From: Leptospiraceae bacterium
GTDB lineage: Bacteria > Spirochaetota > Leptospiria > Leptospirales > Leptospiraceae
DNA length: 64,000 nt
Direction of reading: 5' to 3'
NCBI GenBank assembly: GCA_024233835.1
Contig: JACKPC010000003.1
Span: forward strand, 590,501-654,500
In this document: piece by piece, positions 8,101 to 16,274 of the stretch
How the letters are laid out: each line of letters opens with the position of its first letter
Numbering within the stretch: position 1 is the first letter of the stretch
Program-made: the position numbers and the translations under genes
The notes under the pieces: generated by a model
Databases searched by the model: none
Seen by the model: only the letters and a program-made list of their open reading frames with translations
What the model was told of the DNA's origin: nothing

Positions 8101-9683
8101 AAGTAGGTATAAAGTCCGATTCGGGATAGCATTAAAATGGAAAGAGGTGTATCGTCTCCCATGGAACCGGTCGCTTCCTGACCATTCTCTGCCTGTGGTT
8201 TCAATACAACTTTCATTTTGTAGGGACTATAACCAAAAAGAATTTGTCTTCGTTTTAGTTCATCCCCCTGAAAATTTCTATACTTGTCAATGGAATCATC
8301 TAAATCCTGATTCAGGTAGGTAACATTTTCTTTTAGCCAGTCAGTATAACTGTATTTTGCTTCATACAACTGATTTATATCGTCATGATAGTAGATTTTC
8401 TTTTCTGCAAGGTTTACTGCTATCGTTTCACCGGGACCCAATCTACCTTTTTTGATAATTTTGGCTTCATCAAAAGGAACCAGACCGGTTTCGCTACCCA
8501 TGAAAACCAGGCCGTCTTCGGTTATGGTATATCTTGCCGGACGAAGCCCGTTTCTATCCAGTGCTCCTCCTACCCAGGGGCCGTCGGTAAATACAAGAGC
8601 TGCGGGGCCGTCCCAGGGTTCTATAAGAATATTATTATATTCATAAAAACTTTTTAGAGAGTCTGACATTACCACTGTCTTGCTCCAGGCATTCGGAATA
8701 AACATGGCTTTTGTATGCAGTACATCTTTACTGCCGGAACGGAGAACTGCCTCAAATGCATTGTCGAGGCTTGCGGAGTCACTCATTTGCTGGCGGATAA
8801 GTGGGTGGATTTTTTCCTGGGCAATGCCCCATTTCTCACAGGTAAGTTCTTCTTCCCGCACCGTCATCCAGATACGGTTTCCGGTTATAGTATTGATTTC
8901 TCCATTATGGGCCAGAACTCTAAAAGGTTGAGCCAAAGCCCAGCCCGGAAAGGTATTGGTGCTGTATCTCTGGTGATAAACGCAGTAAGAAGAGATCATT
9001 CTTTTATCCTGCAAGTCCAGATAAAATTCGGAAACCTGGTTACCGCTAAAGAGTCCTTTAAAAACAATTTTATCGGAGGAGAGGGAGCAAACGTAAAAAT
9101 CATGTAAGGACTGTTTCTGGGAGGCTCTCATGAGCATTTTTTGTATAAGAAAAAGCTTAATCTCGAAATCTTCTTTTGATAGGTCGGCAGGCCTTGCTAT
9201 CAGGAGTTGCTCAATTTGGGGGCGGGAAGCATCTGCTTTCGGACCCAGAACAAGGGGATTTACCGGTACATCCCTCCATGCGTAGATTTTTAGATTGAAT
9301 TCCATGAATTTTGATTCAACAAGGGAACGACAGGCATCCTGGGTATTGATGTCATCTCTGGGTAAGAAGAACATACCCACTGCAATTGAATCTTCATCGG
9401 GTCTTTTATGACCCATATCTTCTATATAATCAGCGAAGAGACCTTTGGGAATTTCTATCAGAATGCCGGCTCCATCGCCTGTCACCTGATCGGCATCTAC
9501 TGCTCCCCTATGGGTTAAAAGACTAACTGCTTTTAGGCCCATTTGAACGATTCGGTGGCTTCTTTCTCCTGTGGAGGAAGCGATAAAACCCACTCCACAG
9601 CTACTATGTTCATGAAGTGGATCGTATAAGCCATTTGTTTCGAGGTATTTTGCCAGTTCTAATTGTTGCTTGTATTCATTCAT
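5199..9683 (-). CDS. gltB: Glutamate synthase, large (alpha) subunit
   Basis: At 1494 residues this has the usual length of bacterial GltB. It transfers the amide nitrogen of glutamine to 2-oxoglutarate to give two glutamates, in the cytoplasm. The domains in order are: a class II glutamine amidotransferase whose nucleophile should be Cys29 (HSSCGVGF), implying removal of a 28-residue propeptide; a central linker; an FMN-binding TIM barrel around residues 830-1210, with the motif GHSGGTGAAP; a 3Fe-4S cluster motif CVMARKCHLNNCPTG near residues 1130-1145; and a C-terminal beta-helix with many Gly-rich turns. The small subunit GltD, which supplies electrons from NADPH, is not adjacent and not in the window. 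The start at 9683 has only a weak ribosome site, but the position of Cys29 supports it. Confidence 0.97.
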   Translation of the reverse strand: MNEYKQQLELAKYLETNGLYDPLHEHSSCGVGFIASSTGERSHRIVQMGLKAVSLLTHRGAVDADQVTGDGAGILIEIPKGLFADYIEDMGHKRPDEDSIAVGMFFLPRDDINTQDACRSLVESKFMEFNLKIYAWRDVPVNPLVLGPKADASRPQIEQLLIARPADLSKEDFEIKLFLIQKMLMRASQKQSLHDFYVCSLSSDKIVFKGLFSGNQVSEFYLDLQDKRMISSYCVYHQRYSTNTFPGWALAQPFRVLAHNGEINTITGNRIWMTVREEELTCEKWGIAQEKIHPLIRQQMSDSASLDNAFEAVLRSGSKDVLHTKAMFIPNAWSKTVVMSDSLKSFYEYNNILIEPWDGPAALVFTDGPWVGGALDRNGLRPARYTITEDGLVFMGSETGLVPFDEAKIIKKGRLGPGETIAVNLAEKKIYYHDDINQLYEAKYSYTDWLKENVTYLNQDLDDSIDKYRNFQGDELKRRQILFGYSPYKMKVVLKPQAENGQEATGSMGDDTPLSILMLSRIGLYTYFRQRFAQVTNPPIDYIREKTVVSLSTRIVKKINLFDPNQKPEKCIVFITPYITNNELQELKNLTKDEHGFIELDATFPANHENPDSEELEKALQSILDTALQAVKEDKHVLILTDKNLSKDRAPIPMELAVAAVHNHLIRNKKRASSSIIVETGSAFEIHNVAVLMGYGACAVNSYLTWDTLQDLRERGEFDESGTRPAFYKICELYRKGMNNGLYKVMSKMGISVMSSYMGGQNFEAIGLSRSLISKYFPGTFSRISGIGMGGIEKNILRNHKSAFLNKLPEEESARDNQPHRWSPKVVKYLRQAAVNNDYKIFKEATRALEDSEATTIRDMFELVKGTPIPINEVETITGIRKRFVVPGMSHGALSTEAHTDIAIGVNRIGAKSSSGEGGEDSKRYKTDSHGNNPNSHIKQVASGRFGVTSNYLNSAMEIEIKIAQGAKPGEGGQLPGFKNVGEISRNRMAPEGVTLISPPPHHDIYSIEDLAQLIYDLKQVNSEAQVTVKLVAEAGVGTIAAGVAKANADIILISGHSGGTGAAPVSSIKYAGSPWELGLSEAHQVLTMNNLRNKVVLRTDGGFINGRDVVIAACLGAEEYGFGTGSLIALGCVMARKCHLNNCPTGIATQDPKFRAKYKGDPSNIVNYLTHIAMEVREILAELGFRSLSEIIGRTDLLKQIARYEYDRLDSLDLNPILVRMPLSHSKDKLKDRNYRKEPIGFNLDEQIIRDAAPVLQGKGSISLYYEINNTMRTIGAKVSGLISKQNGDTGLSNGTLEINLEGTAGQSLGAWLVKGVRINLMGDANDYVGKGLCGGIITVKPHPRSNLIPSENVIIGNTCLYGATGGELYCSGRAGERFAVRNSGANGVVEGAGDHFLEYMTAGTVLCLGSVGMNMGSGMTGGIAYFYTKDWELAPLMNSEYVEFGNMEEEDFLKIQTLLENHVKYTNSESAGTLLKSFEQEKQFFFKVQPKK

Positions 9684-9805
9684 AAGTTTATAGCTCTTTC
9701 TTCCCTCAAAAGAAGAGGGTTTATAATTGCAGGAAATATATATTAGTACCTAATTAAGGCTTAGTAAAATTAATTCCAGAAGATTCTTTGGATTATAAAA
9801 AAAAG

Positions 9806-11218
9806 CTATTGAGATAATTTCTTATAATTGGTTTCAAAATCAGATTTGATTTTATTTAATCCCTTCAGTAAGATATTTTCTATGGGAGAGCGCAGGGTCG
9901 GATCTTTTATCTTAGAAAGAATGTCCCGAATGCCTGTTTCTACTTCTGAGTAATCAGGTGCTTTTTCATAAGCTTTCAGAAAATGAGGCCAGCCGTTTTT
10001 AGCCAGTTGGAGCACATTTGGTGGGAAGTTTTTAAATTCTTTTACGGTAAAGTCGAAGATGCCGCGTACGAATTCAAAGTGCTTTACTTTCAGGTGTAAC
10101 TTTTGAATTACAGTTATAGATAAACCGGATTTAGCCCCCATGGCTTTATACTGATCCTGCCAGTTTATAGACTGACCGGCTTTTTCAGAACTCAGGGCGT
10201 TCTTAATGGAAACAACGCACTTGCGTGGAAACGTTTCTGAGTTTAACCAATTGGCGTAGGCCTGCTTGTCTCCTTTTTGTTTGTAGTTCAAAACTATTTT
10301 TTGAAGATCCTGGTATTCCTTGAGACTGAAAGAATCTGCCTCATCTTTTTTGGGAGAGGAGGTCTCTGCTCCACCAACTCCGGCCAGTATATCGTCGAGA
10401 TCAACGGAATCAATTGTAGCCTGTTTGGGTTCTGTCTTTATCTCCAGCTCTTCTTCCTCAAAATCAAGGTCCGGAATTTCATCTAAAATGGGCTTGGGTT
10501 TTTCCGGTTCTTTAATAACTGTTTCTGCCTCTGCTTCCATCTGTGGAAGGAACACGCTTACATCGATAGGAGAACCAAAAAATTCATCCTTAAATGTTTC
10601 TACTAACTCGTTTAAAAAGCGGGGCTCGTTATCACTCTGGGGTGTTTTAGGCTTCTCTTTCTTGGCGATTTTCTTTTCAGCGGAAGCTTCCTGATCGTTT
10701 TTAATTTCTTTGAGGACTCCACCGGGTTCGGTAAGAGCCCCGGTTTTCATATTTTCAATTACTAAGAGGTTATCGATAATCACAAATCGTGATCCGGCAG
10801 GCATAAACTCACCCAGCTTATCCACAATTTCTTCTGTAAGGAGATGATAGGAGTCGCTTGACAGGCTTTTTTTCAGTTCAACTTCCTGCTCTACCAGCTT
10901 TTGTTGAACTTTTGTAAGTATAGGAAAGAAATTCTCACCCATATAGGAATTGAATTGCTCGTTTCTCATAGAAAGGAAGCTGGCAAATTCATGTATATGA
11001 TCAGTAAAGTCGGAAACTTTTTTTACATTAGCAACCATAAATTTTTTGATTTGCTCAATTTGAGAATCAATCTTTTTGGCTGGAATCTGTTTTTCCATCA
11101 GGATTTTCTTGAAAATTTGAAGATGGGAGTGATAGAAGGATAAAAACTCCCCATAGCTCGTCAGGGAAAATTCTCCATCTGCATTTCTTTCTATTACTGG
11201 CCTATTTGTATCGGACAT
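9806..11218 (-). CDS. Hypothetical acidic cytoplasmic protein
   Basis: I do not recognise this 470-residue protein. There is no signal peptide or membrane helix. Residues 1-125 are helical and may form a coiled coil. Residues about 165-310 are acidic and rich in Glu, Lys and Pro (for example DLDFEEEELEI), and are probably disordered. The C-terminal 150 residues are again ordered and helical. The shape is two folded ends joined by a flexible linker, as seen in scaffold or regulatory proteins. It lies upstream of gltB on the same strand with a 122-base gap, and is divergent from the hemerythrin gene. Confidence 0.75.
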   Translation of the reverse strand: MSDTNRPVIERNADGEFSLTSYGEFLSFYHSHLQIFKKILMEKQIPAKKIDSQIEQIKKFMVANVKKVSDFTDHIHEFASFLSMRNEQFNSYMGENFFPILTKVQQKLVEQEVELKKSLSSDSYHLLTEEIVDKLGEFMPAGSRFVIIDNLLVIENMKTGALTEPGGVLKEIKNDQEASAEKKIAKKEKPKTPQSDNEPRFLNELVETFKDEFFGSPIDVSVFLPQMEAEAETVIKEPEKPKPILDEIPDLDFEEEELEIKTEPKQATIDSVDLDDILAGVGGAETSSPKKDEADSFSLKEYQDLQKIVLNYKQKGDKQAYANWLNSETFPRKCVVSIKNALSSEKAGQSINWQDQYKAMGAKSGLSITVIQKLHLKVKHFEFVRGIFDFTVKEFKNFPPNVLQLAKNGWPHFLKAYEKAPDYSEVETGIRDILSKIKDPTLRSPIENILLKGLNKIKSDFETNYKKLSQ

Positions 11219-11438
11219 AAGATTCTAACTCTGTACATGGTATATTACCATTAAAAGTTTGCAATTGTATTTTAAAAATCGTGAGGAAAATCAAATTAAT
11301 CAAGAGTTTTTTTTATACTTTGTCCGGTAAAGCTGAGATGAAATAAATCATTTTTTTTCCCTCTCCATAAACCCGCTAAAAAATTGACTAATTTTTTAAA
11401 TCTGCTTAGATGTTTCTATATTTACTATAGGAGTGTTC

Positions 11439-12545
11439 ATGGAAGTTCCAAATGAAAATTCAGAAATTGATGTTATGAATCATATAAAGGAGATATGGAC
11501 ATCCAAACCCTTCCAGTTATATATTCCTATCCTTGATTTACAGCATATCTGGTTGTTAAACCTGATCGTTCAATTAGAGCTAATTAATTTACGAGAGGAT
11601 TCGGAAGAAAAAGAAGTCAAACTACAGGAGATTCTTTCGGAGCTCATTGATTTTACTATTGAACATTTTTCTGTAGAAGAGCAGCTTTTTGAATCCTTTA
11701 ATTTTCCGGAAACTTCAGAGCATAAAAAGCAACATCAGAAATTTATTTTTTTTATAGAGGATCGGGTAAAAGAAAAAAATAGTAAAAATGAAACAGATTT
11801 TTTGGAAAAATTGATTAATTTTTTAAAGAAGTGGTTATTCAGTCATATTTTAAATGAAGATAAAAAATATCAAAAATTTTTACAGAATCGTAATATAGAT
11901 GCGGCCCCTGTTTTTAAAAAACTTCTTAATTCAGGTGAAACGAGACTCAGTCGAAAGCAAATTACAATATATAACTATGTGGCTGATAATAGTGATTTAA
12001 TAGAAGCTCGCGAGAAAAATGAAACTACCTATATTTATAAACTCTGGAAAACCTATTCTTTGTCCACTGATATTCCTATTCTGGATATTCAGCATCTCTG
12101 GCTTATAAAGATTATTGTCGAATTAGAACAGGGAATACAAACCAATGATAACAAGAAAAGAGAGCTTCAATTTCAAAAAAGTATATACCAGGCGATAGAA
12201 TATTCCAAGTATCACTTCTATACCGAAGAGTTAATTATGAAAGAATTTAACTATCCGGCCCTGGATACTCATGTCAGTTATCATAGAAAATTTACCAGTT
12301 TTTTAGGTTTTCGCTTAAAACAAAAGAAAGAAGGAATTTATTCTGCTATATATGGTCTGGTTTCCGATCTGAAAGAATGGCTCATATCCCATATTGCAAT
12401 CGAAGATAAAAAGTTATTATCATTTTATAAGGATAAAGAGGAAGAACTTTCTATTTTTATAAAAAAAATGATTCAAGAAAATAAACTCCAAATAGAAAAT
12501 GAACATCTCAGGCTATATGCTAATATATTAAAAAAAGAGAAATAA
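11439..12545 (+). CDS. Double-domain hemerythrin-like protein
   Basis: The protein has 368 residues from the ATG at 11439, chosen because GGAG at 11430-11433 sits 5 nt upstream; an in-frame GTG at 11433 lies inside that site. Two hemerythrin domains follow each other. The first shows LDLQH, IEHFSVEEQLF, EHKKQHQKF and SHILNEDKK. The second shows LDIQH, YHFYTEELIM, THVSYHRKF and SHIAIEDKK. Each set supplies the His, Glu and Asp ligands of a non-haem di-iron site. Such proteins bind oxygen, NO or iron; which one applies here cannot be read. No signal peptide is present. It is 10 bases upstream of a Na/Pi-type transporter gene and probably shares its mRNA. Confidence 0.88.
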   Translation: MEVPNENSEIDVMNHIKEIWTSKPFQLYIPILDLQHIWLLNLIVQLELINLREDSEEKEVKLQEILSELIDFTIEHFSVEEQLFESFNFPETSEHKKQHQKFIFFIEDRVKEKNSKNETDFLEKLINFLKKWLFSHILNEDKKYQKFLQNRNIDAAPVFKKLLNSGETRLSRKQITIYNYVADNSDLIEAREKNETTYIYKLWKTYSLSTDIPILDIQHLWLIKIIVELEQGIQTNDNKKRELQFQKSIYQAIEYSKYHFYTEELIMKEFNYPALDTHVSYHRKFTSFLGFRLKQKKEGIYSAIYGLVSDLKEWLISHIAIEDKKLLSFYKDKEEELSIFIKKMIQENKLQIENEHLRLYANILKKEK

Positions 12546-12555
12546 GGAATTCTTT

Positions 12556-14211
12556 ATGAAAACCTGGAATGTTTGGGAGTTTCTGGCGGGCCTCGGTATA
12601 TTTTTACTGGGTATGTCACTTTTGCAGGATGCGATTAAGGCTTTATCCGGAAAGAGTCTGAAAAGATTAATTCGGATGTATACAAAAACAAGAATTCGTT
12701 CTATCCTGAGTGGCTTTGTGAGTACATCTATTTTGCAGAGTAGTTCGGCTTCCTCTCTTATGCTGGTGGCATTTGTCGGTGCCGGATTAATGGATCTGAG
12801 TAATGCGATAGGAGTGATCTTAGGTTCAAATATTGGTTCCACTATGACAAGCTGGATAGTTGCTACAATGGGATTTAAAGTAAAGTTAGAATCCTTTGCT
12901 ATGCCTCTTGTCGGTCTTGGCGGAATCAGCTATGTGTTATTGGGTAAAAAAGAATTTTGGAAATACCTTTCCCTTTTATTTGTTGGATTTGGTTTTCTTT
13001 TTATGGGAATCGGTTATATGAAGTCAAGTGTGGATGTGTTGGCTTCAAAGTTTGATGTTAATTCCTTTAAATCGTATGGACTTTTTTCTTTTTTATTATT
13101 CGGCACTGTTTTAACAGCTCTTATACAGGCCAGCTCGGCTGCGATAGCGATTGTTCTTACGGCGCTTAACTCCGGAATTATAACTTTTGAAATGGCTATA
13201 GCTATTGTCATCGGTACAAATATAGGAACTACGGCAACTGTACTTCTCGGAACTATTGGAGGTACATCCAACCAAAAGAAGGTTGCTTTCAGTCATTTTT
13301 TCTTTAATATAATTACTGCTTTTATCAGCGTATTGTTATTGCCGGTTTATAGTTACCTAATACAGGATTTTTTACATCTCGGACAGGACCCGGTTATAGC
13401 CCTGGCTACGTTCCATAGTTTGTTTAATGTATTTGGTGTTTTACTTTTCTTTCCGTTCGTAAAACAGTTTGCATTATTTATAGAAAAGATTTCTCCAAAA
13501 GATAATAATCAATATGCAAATTTTCATTCCTTGATAGATACGGATATTCCGGAAGCAGCGATTCATGAGTTTAAAAAAGAAGTGAAAGCTTTTTTGGATC
13601 TCTGTATATATCATAATTTAAAAATTATGAGTCTTGAACCGGAGCTTATTATTAGTGATAAATCTCTTCAGGAAATCAATTTTGCTACAGGCAAGAAGAT
13701 TGAAGATATTTATGAGGAACTCTTACTATACCAGGCTGAGCTTTATTCTTTATCCTCCCAGATTCAAAAGAAATCTTTAGAGGAATGGGATGCCGGGAAT
13801 ATGGAGCATCTCCTGCATAGTATCCGGGTAGCTATATTTTCTGCCAAAAACTTAAGAGACGTTACCCGCGATTTAGAAAACCTGGAAGCATCTGAAATAA
13901 AATATTTTAATGAACGTTATATAGAGTTTCGTAAGAAAATGTTAAGGTATTATACTTCTCTGTCTTCTCAATTAAATAAAAAGCTCTCAGAAGAATTTGT
14001 AGAAGCCGATTTTACAAAACTTCTTGATGAAGTTAATGAAGACGATAAGAAATTCTTACAGACTACCTTAAACTTCATCGCAGAATTCAATCCCGGCAGA
14101 AATGATATGTCGAGATTGATTGTGGTAAATCGTAGTTTTGTTACTTCTACAAGGGAAATCATTTCTGCAACACGGGAGTTTTCTCTTTTAAAGAATAAGG
14201 ACTCGGTTTAG
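12556..14211 (+). CDS. Na/Pi cotransporter family protein with PhoU-like C-terminal domain
   Basis: At 551 residues this matches the bacterial PNaS/NptA-YjbB group, which moves phosphate across the inner membrane with or against sodium. Residues 1-310 hold eight or nine hydrophobic segments, with the two inverted-repeat signatures of the family: STSILQSSSASSL (about 55-68) and ALIQASSAAIAI (about 187-198), each followed by GSNIGSTMT or GTNIGTTAT. Residues about 330-550 are soluble, helical and PhoU-like. A ribosome site AAGGA precedes the ATG. It follows the hemerythrin gene by 10 bases. Its 3' end overlaps the convergent ilvB 3' end by 53 bases. Confidence 0.9.
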   Translation: MKTWNVWEFLAGLGIFLLGMSLLQDAIKALSGKSLKRLIRMYTKTRIRSILSGFVSTSILQSSSASSLMLVAFVGAGLMDLSNAIGVILGSNIGSTMTSWIVATMGFKVKLESFAMPLVGLGGISYVLLGKKEFWKYLSLLFVGFGFLFMGIGYMKSSVDVLASKFDVNSFKSYGLFSFLLFGTVLTALIQASSAAIAIVLTALNSGIITFEMAIAIVIGTNIGTTATVLLGTIGGTSNQKKVAFSHFFFNIITAFISVLLLPVYSYLIQDFLHLGQDPVIALATFHSLFNVFGVLLFFPFVKQFALFIEKISPKDNNQYANFHSLIDTDIPEAAIHEFKKEVKAFLDLCIYHNLKIMSLEPELIISDKSLQEINFATGKKIEDIYEELLLYQAELYSLSSQIQKKSLEEWDAGNMEHLLHSIRVAIFSAKNLRDVTRDLENLEASEIKYFNERYIEFRKKMLRYYTSLSSQLNKKLSEEFVEADFTKLLDEVNEDDKKFLQTTLNFIAEFNPGRNDMSRLIVVNRSFVTSTREIISATREFSLLKNKDSV

Positions 14212-15883
14212 TACTTAAGTCTACTTCCGGATAGCAAATCATTTCTGAATTGCTTTTTCCGGGAGGAACTATTGGATATACTCCTTCTGTATCCGGAATT
14301 TCAAGTTCCATAAATATCGGACCATTTTTCTTTAAAAAGGTTTCATGCTCTTTAAAATTAGGATTATTAGAATAGGAATAGCTAATATAAGGAATTTGAA
14401 AACTTTCTGCTAATGATTGAAAATTCGGTATAAACATGAAGTCAGAAGCACTGTATCTTTTTTCATAAAATAATTCCTGTTGTTGTTTAACCATTCCTAA
14501 TGAGCGATTATTTAAAAGAATTATTTTGATATTTAAGTTTAACTCCCGGATAAGAGCCAGTTCCTGGAGGTTCATGAGAATAGAACCATCTCCTGTAATA
14601 CAGACAAGCGTTTTATGCGGATTTGCGAGGGCGGCTCCTATAGCAACAGGTAAGCCAAAGCCCATAGTGCCGAGTCCTCCACTTGTAAGAAGTGTATGTG
14701 GTTTCTCAAAAGCATAAAACTGTGCTGTCCACATCTGGTGCTTTCCAACATCGGTACTAATAATTGTATCCGAAGGAAAAATGGAATTTAAGTTTATAAA
14801 GAAGTTTCGTATATTCGGACTTGAATACGAAAGTGTATTCTTATAGTACATTAATTCATCCAACCAGGATTTTGTATTGGTTTTTAATGCTTCTTTTAGT
14901 ATAGTATTTAAGAATAGCTTAATATCTGTATGAACTCCTAATTCGGGTTTGATGATTTTTCCTAATTCTTTCGGGCTAATATCTACATGAATAATTTTAG
15001 CATTTGGAGCAAAGCTCTTTACGTTTCCTGTTGCTCTATCATCAAAACGAACTCCGAAAGCTAAGATTAGATCAGAATTTTGAACCGCATAATTAGCTAT
15101 GGGAAGTCCGTGCATTCCGAGCATTCCAAAAAAAAGTGGATCAATAGATGGAAAGGCACCGAGACCCATAAGGCTGGAAACAAGCGGTATCCGGTATTTT
15201 CTTGCAAACTGCATTAGGATTTCAGAAGCTTTTGCTGCCTGTATTCCTCCTCCGATATACAATAAAGGCTTTTTAGATTGATTGAATAAATTAATAAACT
15301 CACTTATTTCAGAGGTATTTACTGGTTTAGATTCAAACTTAAGTGTATCCTCAAAAACAAATTTTCTTTTCTCCATTTTTTGTAATTGAATATCTTTAGG
15401 AATATCAATTAAAATGGGACCCGGCTTACCCTTACGGGATAGGTGAAAAGCTTCTGGAAGAATATGGTATAAGTCTTCACTCGATTGGATGAAATACGTT
15501 TTTTTTGTGATAGGTTTTGCAATGGCAGAGGCATCAACTTCCTGGAAGGCATCCGTACCTTTCAAAGTACTGCTAACCTGTCCGCTGAAGATAAGCATGG
15601 GAATGGAATCCATATTCGCATCGGCTATAGCAGTTACCGCATTCGTGAAGCCCGGTCCGGATGTAACAAAGCAGATTCCGAGTTTATTAGAACTTCTGGA
15701 AATACCCTGGGCAATAAAACCTGCTCCCTGCTCGTGTCGTGCAAGTATATGCTGAATATTAGAGGAATATAAAGCATCGTATAGCGGTAAGTTGGCACCA
15801 CCGGGTATGCCGCTGATATATTCGGTTTTGATTTCTTCTAAGAAGCGAATGATACATTCGGCTCCTGTTTCAAACTGGTTCAT
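14159..15883 (-). CDS. ilvB: Acetolactate synthase, large (catalytic) subunit
   Basis: At 574 residues this is a thiamine-diphosphate enzyme that condenses two pyruvates to acetolactate (or pyruvate with 2-oxobutyrate), the first shared step of valine, leucine and isoleucine synthesis. Evidence: PGGANLPLYDAL at the N-terminus; the catalytic Glu51 in LARHEQGAGFIAQG; TSGPGFTNAVTAIADA; the FAD-region GVRFDDRATG; and the ThDP motif from GDGS to NNRSLGMVKQ. The regulatory subunit gene ilvN is not adjacent. GGAGAATCTT precedes the ATG on the minus strand. The roughly 180-base leader carries a Val/Leu-rich peptide frame and competing stems, described separately. The 3' end runs 53 bases into the convergent transporter gene. 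Confidence 0.94.
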   Translation of the reverse strand: MNQFETGAECIIRFLEEIKTEYISGIPGGANLPLYDALYSSNIQHILARHEQGAGFIAQGISRSSNKLGICFVTSGPGFTNAVTAIADANMDSIPMLIFSGQVSSTLKGTDAFQEVDASAIAKPITKKTYFIQSSEDLYHILPEAFHLSRKGKPGPILIDIPKDIQLQKMEKRKFVFEDTLKFESKPVNTSEISEFINLFNQSKKPLLYIGGGIQAAKASEILMQFARKYRIPLVSSLMGLGAFPSIDPLFFGMLGMHGLPIANYAVQNSDLILAFGVRFDDRATGNVKSFAPNAKIIHVDISPKELGKIIKPELGVHTDIKLFLNTILKEALKTNTKSWLDELMYYKNTLSYSSPNIRNFFINLNSIFPSDTIISTDVGKHQMWTAQFYAFEKPHTLLTSGGLGTMGFGLPVAIGAALANPHKTLVCITGDGSILMNLQELALIRELNLNIKIILLNNRSLGMVKQQQELFYEKRYSASDFMFIPNFQSLAESFQIPYISYSYSNNPNFKEHETFLKKNGPIFMELEIPDTEGVYPIVPPGKSNSEMICYPEVDLSTKPSPYSLKEKTPVLQK

Positions 15884-15888
15884 AAGAT

Positions 15889-16020
15889 TCTCCTATCCAG
15901 GGAGAGAAAAGGAAACGTAGAATGCGGTGGGTGCTTCCCGTTTGCCTTTCGACACCCGGGAGCGTATATATTTGTCTCTCAGGTATCGTACATAACTACA
16001 AGGACTACTGTTAGAGAGAC
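15889..16020 (-). promoter_or_regulatory. Predicted attenuator/translation switch in the ilvB leader
   Basis: Four complementary arms are visible in minus-strand order. Arm 1 is GTCTCTC (16020-16014), inside the leader peptide frame. Arm 2 is GAGAGAC (15980-15974), at its stop. Arm 3 is TCTCTCC (about 15907-15901). Arm 4 is GGAGA (15893-15889), the ilvB ribosome site. Arms 1:2, 2:3 and 3:4 can pair. Between arms 2 and 3 there is a possible pseudoknot: TCCCG (15961-15957) with CGGGA (15940-15936), and GGGTG (15957-15953) with CACCC (15933-15929). A ribosome stalled on the Val/Leu codons would cover arm 1, allow 2:3 and free the ribosome site. The pairings are seen; the mechanism is inferred. 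No clear U-tract terminator was found. Confidence 0.6.
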
Positions 16021-16062
16021 AGAGTTTAGTTTAAATGTAGTATGTCTTTTTCCTGAGAACAT
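15979..16062 (-). CDS. Predicted ilvB leader peptide, 27 residues, Val/Leu-rich
   Basis: The short frame reads ATG at 16062 to TGA at 15979-15981. Its end is SVSLTVVLVVMYDT, with Val-Val-Leu-Val-Val at codons 19-23 (GTA GTC CTT GTA GTT) and no isoleucine. This composition resembles the ivbL leader of the enterobacterial ilvBN operon, which also uses Val and Leu but not Ile. It ends about 95 bases upstream of ilvB. No strong ribosome site precedes its ATG, which is the main weakness. It is too short to have a function other than sensing charged tRNA-Val and tRNA-Leu. Confidence 0.62.
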   Translation of the reverse strand: MFSGKRHTTFKLNSVSLTVVLVVMYDT

Positions 16063-16188
16063 ATTTACAGCTTTGCATTACAATTCGATAAAAGCAAGTA
16101 ATTTTTATTCAGATCGATAATTATTTTAAAAAGCTATCCTGAAATAGTGAAGTCGACTATGAAAAACAAAAAAACCTGAGTAAAGTCC

Positions 16189-16217
16189 TTGACAGTTAAT
16201 AAAATAGGTTATAATAT
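16189..16217 (+). promoter_or_regulatory. Predicted sigma-70-type promoter for the ATP-grasp operon
   Basis: TTGACA at 16189-16194 matches the -35 consensus exactly. A -10 box is either TATAAT at 16210-16215 (spacer 15) or TAATAT at 16212-16217 (spacer 17). The surrounding sequence is AT-rich, and the start codon is at 16275. Confidence 0.6.
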
Positions 16218-16274
16218 TTAATTAGATATATATGATAATTATAAATAACTAATAAATATATTAGGAAGTGAATT

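Noticed and set aside
15884..16060. T-box or ppGpp (ykkC-type) riboswitch upstream of ilvB
   Set aside because: The T-box sequence (GGGTGG.ACCGCG) and the ykkC core were not found. The leader peptide and pairing arms explain the region better.
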